Shown: piece after piece, positions 1 through 4,155 of the stretch
Layout of the letters: every line of letters begins with the position of its first letter
How positions within the stretch are numbered: the first letter of the stretch is position 1
Assembly: GCA_035259145.1 (NCBI GenBank)
Contig: DATFWQ010000319.1
Span: 1-5,924 of the forward strand
Reading direction: 5' to 3'
Origin: CF-161 sp035259145
GTDB taxonomy: Bacteria > Chloroflexota > Dormibacteria > Dormibacterales > Dormibacteraceae
DNA length: 5,924 nt
Made by a program: the position numbers and the translations under genes
The notes under the pieces: generated by a model
Databases searched by the model: none
What the model was told of the DNA's origin: nothing
Seen by the model: the letters and a program-made list of their open reading frames with translations, nothing else

Positions 1-27
1 TCTGTCTACAGACGGTGGCGCGCCACC
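1..27. repeat. Two small inverted repeats at the window's left edge
   Basis: Positions 1-12 read TCTGT-CT-ACAGA, a 5-bp inverted repeat with a 2-nt centre. Positions 14-27 read GGTGGCGCGCCACC, a perfect 14-bp palindrome. Together they fill the first 27 bases, downstream of the minus-strand gene that ends at 93. They could be an operator for a gene left of the window or a short hairpin. No T-tract follows, so a classical terminator is not supported. Function is not known; only the symmetry is seen. Confidence 0.4.
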
Positions 28-77
28 CGCGTTCGCGATGGGTGCTCATGGAAAGCCCGCAACCCGTACTCTACAGT

Positions 78-105
78 GTCAGTACCGATCCGTCAGTACC
101 GATCC
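78..105. repeat. 14-bp perfect tandem duplication
   Basis: The unit GTCAGTACCGATCC occurs twice head to tail, at 78-91 and 92-105. The stop codon of the minus-strand gene (TCA on the plus strand, 93-95) lies inside the right-hand copy. Because the left copy lies beyond that stop, the duplication does not change the protein. It looks like a slippage or short duplication event at the gene's 3' end. Confidence 0.8.
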
Positions 106-473
106 GAGGGGCGGATCAGCGCGTCCGAAGCGTGCGGCCGCCCGGCCAGCGTTCGCCATCCCGCCCGGTGCCGTCGAGCATCCTGCGGCCGCTTGTTGAG
201 CTCGCCGATGGCCGCCTCAAGCGCATCGGCCAGCTCTGCTACACCAAACTCGCCGCGCAGCCACTCGTCGGCGAAGCGCTCGCACAGGCGCCTCTGGTCG
301 ATTGGGAGCGGCGCCTTGCCCAGCAACAGGAACCCGAGTGGCCCGTATCGATCGGGCTTGCGCTTGACCGCCTGCGGCGCGGTGCGCAGGATGTCCAGCA
401 ACAGCTGGGCTCGGGCTGGGCTGTGGACCGCGGCGGCACGCACGGCTGCAATGGCGTCCTCGGAAAGCGGCAT
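93..473 (-). CDS. Hypothetical protein, small and mostly helical
   Basis: This is an open frame of 126 codons with no family I recognise. The start chosen is the ATG at 473, giving MPLSEDAIAAVRAAA. It has an AGGA Shine-Dalgarno-like stretch 8 nt upstream, whereas the alternative ATG at 482 (three residues longer) has none at workable spacing. The protein looks soluble. An Ala-rich N-terminal helix is followed by a segment reading KRKPDRYGPLGFLLLGKAPLP, then an acidic helical stretch (roughly ERFADEWLRGEFGVAELADALEA) and a basic, Arg/His-rich tail that may be disordered. There is no signal peptide or clear membrane segment; FLLL is too short. It is transcribed divergently from the DUF4332-mftF pair. 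It is preferred over plus-strand frames here because its composition is protein-like. The stop falls in a 14-bp tandem duplication. Function is unknown. Confidence 0.6.
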   Translation of the reverse strand: MPLSEDAIAAVRAAAVHSPARAQLLLDILRTAPQAVKRKPDRYGPLGFLLLGKAPLPIDQRRLCERFADEWLRGEFGVAELADALEAAIGELNKRPQDARRHRAGWRTLAGRPHASDALIRPSDRY

Positions 474-482
474 GTCGTGCAT

Positions 483-603
483 CCTATCTGTCTGCGTCGG
501 GTCTGGGGTACGGCCGAAGCTCGGCCGAGAGACGGATGTGGGCTTTTCGGCCGAACCTCAGGACGCCTCCCGGCGGCGTGCCACCTATCCTGTGAGCGGC
601 ACC
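483..603. promoter_or_regulatory. Divergent intergenic region with repeated CGGCCGA palindromes
   Basis: About 120 bp separate the minus-strand hypothetical gene from the DUF4332 gene, so promoters for both directions should lie here. CGGCCGA occurs three times (511-517, 522-528, 548-554). Two copies sit in perfect 10-bp palindromes, CTCGGCCGAG (520-529) and TTCGGCCGAA (546-555). These could be binding sites of a shared regulator, but GC-rich palindromes arise easily in such DNA. A TAGGAT hexamer on the minus strand (481-486) is a possible -10 element for the hypothetical gene and would give a nearly leaderless transcript. No convincing -35 element was found. Confidence 0.3.
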
Positions 604-1068
604 ATGGCGATGAAAACCCTCGAATACCTGCGCGGAGTCTCAGCCGAGGACTGCCGCAAGCTGCGCGCGCGCGGCATCCGGCATACCAACCAGCTCTTGC
701 ACGCGACCACCCTCGACATCGACCGTCAGACGCTGTCGTCGCGTACGGGCATCAGCGCCGACCGCCTGCTCGAATTCGGGAGGCAGTGCGCTCTACTCGA
801 GATCTCGGGCATGGAGCGGTTCCTGCCCATCATCAGGCGGCTGGGCATCACCAGTCTGAAGATCCTCAAGGTGGCCGACCCGGCCGACCTTCACGCCAAG
901 GTGGTTGACGCCGTGGGCATGGCAGGCGCGCCGTCGCTGACCATGGTCCAGTACTGGATCAGCCAGGCGCGCACAAGCGACATCCTGGAGGAACCCGAGG
1001 CCGCGCCCCCGCAGTGGGAAAGATCGAACCGGCTGACGACGCCAGGAGTCGCCCGCACGGCCCCCTGA
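604..1068 (+). CDS. DUF4332 domain protein (helix-hairpin-helix-like)
   Basis: This is a 154-residue soluble protein made of two related helical units, as in the DUF4332 family. The first is roughly residues 11-70 (GVSAEDCRKLRARGI...TGISADRLLEFGRQ, then ISGM). The second is about 71-122 (FLPIIRRLGITSLKILKVADPADLHAKV...QYWISQA). The pattern of 'G(I/V)..A..L+..GI.+...LL', then 'TGIS...LLE(F/W)', then a closing 'V..WI.QA' is typical of the family. By analogy with helix-hairpin-helix folds it may bind nucleic acid or protein, but no activity is established. The start is taken at ATG 604; an ATG at 610 and an in-frame GTG at 592 are alternatives, and none has a strong ribosome site. The frame stays open far upstream, but that part is antisense to the hypothetical gene and does not resemble the family. 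Its 3' end overlaps the mftF-like frame by about 55 nt, suggesting cotranscription. The C-terminal 30 residues are Pro/Arg-rich and probably disordered. Confidence 0.8.
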   Translation: MAMKTLEYLRGVSAEDCRKLRARGIRHTNQLLHATTLDIDRQTLSSRTGISADRLLEFGRQCALLEISGMERFLPIIRRLGITSLKILKVADPADLHAKVVDAVGMAGAPSLTMVQYWISQARTSDILEEPEAAPPQWERSNRLTTPGVARTAP

Positions 1069-2519
1069 CACACCCGACCTGGCGCTGCCTGCTGGCCGGG
1101 GGCGTCACAGTGCGCCGCTCAGGGAGGCGCACGTTCGTGTTGAGCGAGCGCCCGCTGACAGTCCTTGAAGTGCGGCCCCGTGCGCTCCGCCTCCTCGCCA
1201 GGCTGCCGCCCGGCGAGGAGGTGACGCTCGACTTCCCGACCGCGGCAGAGCTCCGCTTCCTTCGGCAGCTCGCCAGCGCGGGCCTGCTGGAGCTGCGGCC
1301 GGTCGCGACAAGGTGGCCGACCGTCGCCGTGGTGGTGCCGGTCCGCGACCGGCCTGAAGAGCTCGCCGCCTGTCTGGGATCGCTAGGGCGGGTGCGCTAC
1401 GAGGGACATCTCGAGGTCGTCGTGGTCGATGACGCCTCGCTGCGTCCGGCCGCGGTACCCACGGGTGTACGGCTGCTCCACCTGCCGCGCTCAATCGGGG
1501 CGGCCGGCGCCAGGAACGCCGGCGCGGCTGTCTGCGGCACTGAGCTCGTGGCTTTCCTGGACAGCGACTGCGTCGCCGACCCCGGCTGGCTGGAGGCGCT
1601 CGTGCCGGAGCTTGCCGACTCTGCCGTTGCCGCCGCCGGCGGCCGTATCCTGCCCGCGAGCGAGCGCACCTGGCTCGAGCGCTATGAAGCGGTACGCTCG
1701 CCGCTCGACCTCGGGACGACGAATGCCACGGCCCAGCCGCAGGCCAGGGTGCCTTACCTGGTGACCGCCAACCTCGTCGTCCGCCGCTCGGCCTTTCAGG
1801 CAGTCGGGGGCTTCGACGCCGCTTTGAGATGCGGTGAGGACGTTGACCTCAGCTGGCGGCTCCACGCGGCCGGTTACCGGCTGACGTATCAGCCGGCAGC
1901 CCACGTCCACCACCGCCATCGCGGCAACCCGGAAGCCTTCGCCAGGACGCGCGTCCGCTACGCCGCCTCTGAAGCGGCCCTGCTCTGGCGTCACCCAGCC
2001 AATGGGCGCTGGCTGGGCTTCAGCCCTGGGATGGGCGCCGCGCTGGCCGGTGCCTTCGGGGCTCTGCTCGGGCGGCCTCGTCTGATGGTCGCTGGCGGCG
2101 TGGCGCTGGGACTCGAGGTGGCCGCAACCGCCGGCAAGGTCCGGTCGCTGGGCTTGCCCGGCCGGCGCTCAGCCCCAGCGCTGCTGCGGGGACAGGCCAA
2201 CGGCTTCTACCACATCTGCCGGCAGCTGGCCCGCTACTACGGCGTGCCGGCCACGCTGCTCGCGCTGGCCTTCGGCCGTCGCCGCCGACGGCCGCTGCTG
2301 CTGGCGCTGGCCGCCGCGGAGCTGGTGCCCGCGGTCGTTGACTGGCGGCGGCTGCGACCGCGACTCGCACTCCCCGCATTCGTGGCGGCCTGGTTGATGG
2401 ACGACGCCGCCTATCAGGTGGGCCTGCTCCTCGGCTGCCTCCGACAGCGGTCGCTCGCGGCGTTCAGAGTGGAACTGCGGCTGATCGGCGGCCGGCGCGA
2501 TCGGGGAGAGCATCCCTGA
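1014..2519 (+). CDS. mftF: Mycofactocin-type family 2 glycosyltransferase, MftF-like
   Basis: MftF is known to add beta-1,4-linked glucose units to the redox cofactor precursor premycofactocin, acting at the membrane. Residues 20-97 form a small PqqD-like N-terminal region. The GT2 domain follows: TVAVVVPVRDRP (103-114), VVVVDDAS (135-142), the DxD motif in FLDSDC (181-186), and GGFDAALRCGEDVDLSWRL (265-283), which carries the ED..W catalytic signature. RYEAVRSPLDLG (223-234) and DDAAYQVGLLLGCLRQR (463-479) match MftF-specific positions. Hydrophobic segments at about 338-372, 411-443 and 451-476 fit its C-terminal membrane association. The 501 residues are slightly longer than the usual ~470. 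GTG 1014 is the upstream-most start and overlaps the DUF4332 gene. GTG 1110 is possible but would remove part of the N-terminal domain, and a start near 1065 cannot be excluded. No mftA-E genes flank it in this window. The nearest alternative is an MftF paralogue acting on another substrate. Confidence 0.8.
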   Translation: MGKIEPADDARSRPHGPLTHPTWRCLLAGGVTVRRSGRRTFVLSERPLTVLEVRPRALRLLARLPPGEEVTLDFPTAAELRFLRQLASAGLLELRPVATRWPTVAVVVPVRDRPEELAACLGSLGRVRYEGHLEVVVVDDASLRPAAVPTGVRLLHLPRSIGAAGARNAGAAVCGTELVAFLDSDCVADPGWLEALVPELADSAVAAAGGRILPASERTWLERYEAVRSPLDLGTTNATAQPQARVPYLVTANLVVRRSAFQAVGGFDAALRCGEDVDLSWRLHAAGYRLTYQPAAHVHHRHRGNPEAFARTRVRYAASEAALLWRHPANGRWLGFSPGMGAALAGAFGALLGRPRLMVAGGVALGLEVAATAGKVRSLGLPGRRSAPALLRGQANGFYHICRQLARYYGVPATLLALAFGRRRRRPLLLALAAAELVPAVVDWRRLRPRLALPAFVAAWLMDDAAYQVGLLLGCLRQRSLAAFRVELRLIGGRRDRGEHP

Positions 2520-2549
2520 CGGCCGGGTCGTTCTTCGGCCACCCCCTCC

Positions 2550-2587
2550 CCCGGCTGCGCCGGGTACTCCCCCGACGGGCGGGGGAG
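2550..2587. terminator. Double hairpin between convergent genes (REP-like)
   Basis: Two perfect stems lie back to back in the 75 bp between mftF and the convergent methyltransferase gene. The first is CCCGGC-TGC-GCCGGG (2550-2564) and the second is CTCCCCCG-ACGGG-CGGGGGAG (2567-2587). The pyrimidine-rich flank CCCCCTCCCCC can also pair with GGGGGAGAGAGGG in a longer alternative fold. The position suits bidirectional transcription termination. Neither side has a T-tract, so it is not a canonical intrinsic terminator. The compact GC-rich form also resembles dispersed extragenic repeats. Confidence 0.55.
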
Positions 2588-2594
2588 AGAGGGA

Positions 2595-3179
2595 TTACTC
2601 GACGGAAGTGGGCGATGGCTTGCGGAACAGGTAGAGGGCGCTGGTCAGACGGCGATCCTCGCGCTGCAGCCGAAGGCCGGCTGGTTCGACCAGCGCGAGA
2701 ACCGCCTCCCGGCTTTGCCGGTGGGGGTCGAAGATCCCTTCCACGACGGCCAGCGCGCCACCAGGGCGCAGCGCCAGGGCGACCTCCTGGATCGCCGCCT
2801 GGCGGCGCTCTGCCGGGATCTCACCAAGCACGAAGCTGAGCAGCGCCAGGTCGAAGCGCTCGGCCGGGAGCGCCCCGCTGCCCGCCGCGGCCTGCACGGT
2901 GCGTATGTTCTGCAGACCCTCGGCAGTGGCGCGGCGTTCGACGATCGTCAGCATCGCCGGCTGCAGGTCGACGGCAAGCACCTCACCGTCGCCACCCACG
3001 ATCCGCGCCACCGGAAGCGTCAGGCGGCCTGGGCCACAGCCGACATCCACCACGCGCATGCCTGGCTCCATCCGAAGCCAGCCCAGGATTCGACCAGCCT
3101 GTGCCCGACCGAGCGGGTTGTCGAGCAACCACGCATGCGAGACGGGGAACGGTTTTGGCGCCGAGCTCTTGGATTTCAT
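2595..3179 (-). CDS. Class I SAM-dependent methyltransferase
   Basis: This 194-residue protein has a Rossmann-type methyltransferase fold. Motif I is VVDVGCGPGRL (43-53), the SAM-binding glycine loop. The second strand with its acidic ribose-binding residue is EVLAVDLQP (66-74). Motif IV is FDLALLSFVLGEI (109-121) and motif V is LRPGGALAVVE (137-147). The N-terminal FPVSHAWLLDNPLGR is common in small UbiE/arsenite-methyltransferase-like enzymes of the Methyltransf_11/25 type, but the Cys residues needed for arsenite methylation are not evident, so the substrate is unknown. It follows the MarR-family gene with a 4-nt ATGA overlap and is therefore translationally coupled. A strong Shine-Dalgarno sequence (AAGGAGG, 7-nt spacing) fixes the start. 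Its expression is expected to follow the MarR regulator, which fits a role in modifying or detoxifying a small molecule that the regulator senses; that role is inference. Confidence 0.88.
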   Translation of the reverse strand: MKSKSSAPKPFPVSHAWLLDNPLGRAQAGRILGWLRMEPGMRVVDVGCGPGRLTLPVARIVGGDGEVLAVDLQPAMLTIVERRATAEGLQNIRTVQAAAGSGALPAERFDLALLSFVLGEIPAERRQAAIQEVALALRPGGALAVVEGIFDPHRQSREAVLALVEPAGLRLQREDRRLTSALYLFRKPSPTSVE

Positions 3180-3661
3180 CGTTGTTCCTCCTTTGTCACC
3201 TGCAGCGGACGAGCTCCTTCAAGCAGCAGGCGCATCTCCCGCAGGACACGGGTGGCGCCCTCGAGCTCCCCCACTTGGAGCGCTGTTGGCAGCTCATCGA
3301 TCACGTCGCCCTCACGGCGCCACATCGCTTCCAGGGTGTCCCTGCCCGCGGGCGTAAGGCGGACAAGCGGCGAGCGGCGGTGATCGGGGTTGGGAATCAG
3401 CTCTGCCATGCCGTCCGCGGCCAGCCGGTTGACCAGCACCTGCACGTGCTGACGCGAGCACTCTCGCCCCCGGGCCAGCTGGGGCACGGTTCGTGGGCCG
3501 AGCCGTGCGAGGTCACGCAGTACTCCCCGGCAGGCGTTCGTCAGCTCGGGCCTGCCATGGAGCTGCTCGACGACCGCCTGCGCGCGCAAGTGCAGCGCGG
3601 CGGCCTCCTCGATAACCGCCATGAGCGCAGCACCGCGAGGGGTTCGGGGCAGCCGCTGCAT
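3176..3661 (-). CDS. MarR-family winged-helix transcriptional regulator
   Basis: This 161-residue protein has the MarR layout. An N-terminal dimerisation helix (about 10-38) is followed by a winged helix-turn-helix at about 44-112. Within it, RTVPQLARGRECSRQHVQVLVNRL (57-80) carries the helix-turn-helix and the recognition helix. MAELIPNPDHRRSPLVRLTPAGRDTL (85-110) forms the beta wing; N-x-D-H-R-R-S-x-L-V-x-L-T-x-x-G is a hallmark of the family. C-terminal helices (about 113-150) complete the dimer interface. MarR proteins are usually ligand-responsive repressors of an adjacent gene and of themselves. The ATG at 3661 is chosen because it keeps the dimerisation helix. It lies only 2 nt from the inverted repeats, so a repressor bound there would block transcription or the transcript start. 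The gene ends in an ATGA overlap with the methyltransferase gene. The ligand is unknown. Confidence 0.88.
   Translation of the reverse strand: MQRLPRTPRGAALMAVIEEAAALHLRAQAVVEQLHGRPELTNACRGVLRDLARLGPRTVPQLARGRECSRQHVQVLVNRLAADGMAELIPNPDHRRSPLVRLTPAGRDTLEAMWRREGDVIDELPTALQVGELEGATRVLREMRLLLEGARPLQVTKEEQR
3187..3193 (-). promoter_or_regulatory. Strong Shine-Dalgarno for the methyltransferase gene
   Basis: The minus strand reads AAGGAGG followed by 7 nt and then the ATG at 3179. The site lies inside the final codons of the MarR-family gene and encodes part of its C-terminal TKEEQR. It supports both the chosen methyltransferase start and translational coupling. It is far stronger than any ribosome site seen for the other genes in this window. 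Confidence 0.8.
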
Positions 3662-3663
3662 TT

Positions 3664-3700
3664 CGACAAGTACCTTGCCATATTGACAAGGCTCTTGTCA
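3664..3700. promoter_or_regulatory. Twin inverted-repeat operator upstream of the MarR gene
   Basis: Positions 3684-3700 read TGACAAG-GCT-CTTGTCA, a perfect 7-bp inverted repeat with a 3-nt centre. Positions 3664-3680 read CGACAAG-TAC-CTTGCCA, the same pattern with one mismatch in each outer arm. The centres are 20 bp apart, close to two helical turns, so two dimers could bind on one face of the DNA. The 17-bp size fits MarR-family operators. A CAATAT hexamer (3680-3685, minus strand) between and within the sites could be the -10 element. Autoregulation is inferred from position and symmetry. Confidence 0.75.
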
Positions 3701-3740
3701 TCCTGCGTGGAAATCCGGCCCTCGAGGACGGAGCTTCGGG

Positions 3741-4001
3741 TCAGTCAACCCCACCCAGGGGACCGCCGCAGACCGGGCAGGTCAATCCGGGGCGCCGCCA
3801 GGCACCGCAGGCAGGGCAGAATCGCGGCATAAGGCCTGTGGCTTTCACGATCAGGTCGTCTGCCGCGCACAGGGCGAAACCTGCCTTGATCTCCGCAGCC
3901 CCCTTGGGGAGCGTCGCCTGGGTGCCGGCCGGGCTCAGAATGACCGCGGCGTGTCTGCCGCACAGCACGCAGGCCTCGGAGCCAAGCGCAGCGTGTGTCA
4001 T
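3741..4001 (-). CDS. Small cysteine-pair (zinc-ribbon-like) protein
   Basis: This 86-residue frame has three CxxC pairs: CVLC (11-14), CPAC (62-65) and CPVC (75-78), plus a lone Cys at 45. The last two, in RFCPACGAWRRPGLTCPVCGG, are spaced as a compact C-terminal zinc ribbon. The first pair could form a second metal site with Cys45. No signal peptide or membrane segment is present. I do not recognise the family. The ATG at 4001 is preferred over one at 4088 because the added 29 residues are low-complexity and unlike folded protein; neither has a good ribosome site. It is oriented with the MarR operon but separated from it by 79 nt containing the twin operator, so it is probably not regulated with it. 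It lies 154 nt downstream of the amidohydrolase gene. A role as a metal-binding adaptor or regulator is possible but unproven. Confidence 0.6.
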   Translation of the reverse strand: MTHAALGSEACVLCGRHAAVILSPAGTQATLPKGAAEIKAGFALCAADDLIVKATGLMPRFCPACGAWRRPGLTCPVCGGPLGGVD

Positions 4002-4155
4002 CTCTACGACGCTACCGGCGCCCGGGCACCTCGCAGGCCCGCCGACCTCGGAGGACCTTGACAAATCCTCAGACTCGCCGCCCGGCATCAGGCGGAGCCG
4101 CAGCCGTCGGGCTGCACACGACCGCTGCGCGCCGGCTAGGGTGGAGGGACTTTAG
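4002..4155. other. Non-coding gap between amidohydrolase and Cys-pair gene
   Basis: This stretch of 154 bp contains no convincing gene. It must hold the leader of the Cys-pair gene if that starts at 4001. A TTGACA hexamer at 4058-4063 on the plus strand has no matching -10 element. No clear terminator for the amidohydrolase gene is present. The nearest stem is inside that gene's last codons (GGCCGCG/CGCGGCC, 4170-4191), without a T-tract. Confidence 0.4.

Noticed and set aside
1..49. Possible start of another minus-strand gene (ATG at 49, reading MSTHRERGWRATV)
   Set aside because: There is no ribosome site, only 16 codons are visible before the window edge, and the stretch contains a perfect palindrome. 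Too little to call a gene.
15..908. Long plus-strand open frame covering the left end
   Set aside because: It is antisense to the minus-strand hypothetical gene and out of frame with the DUF4332 gene. Its translation is Arg/Pro/Gly-rich without any domain, as expected for a GC-rich shadow frame.
2020..2379. Minus-strand open frame opposite the 3' half of the mftF-like gene
   Set aside because: Its product is a low-complexity Arg/Ala/Pro string, and it lies opposite a well-supported glycosyltransferase.
2715..3383. Plus-strand open frame opposite the methyltransferase and the end of the MarR gene
   Set aside because: The minus strand here encodes clear methyltransferase motifs and a coupled MarR gene with a strong ribosome site; the plus frame has no recognisable domain.
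3683..3688. Consensus -35 hexamer TTGACA on the plus strand
   Set aside because: No -10 element at suitable spacing and no plus-strand gene downstream. The hexamer is explained by the inverted repeat.
4058..4063. Possible extra operator half-site or -35 (TTGACA) upstream of the Cys-pair gene
   Set aside because: Only one half of the TGACAAG-N3-CTTGTCA pattern is present and no -10 element follows, so chance is the simpler explanation.
3838..4155. Plus-strand open frame opposite the Cys-pair gene
   Set aside because: It has no domain or ribosome site, while the opposite strand shows regularly spaced CxxC pairs.
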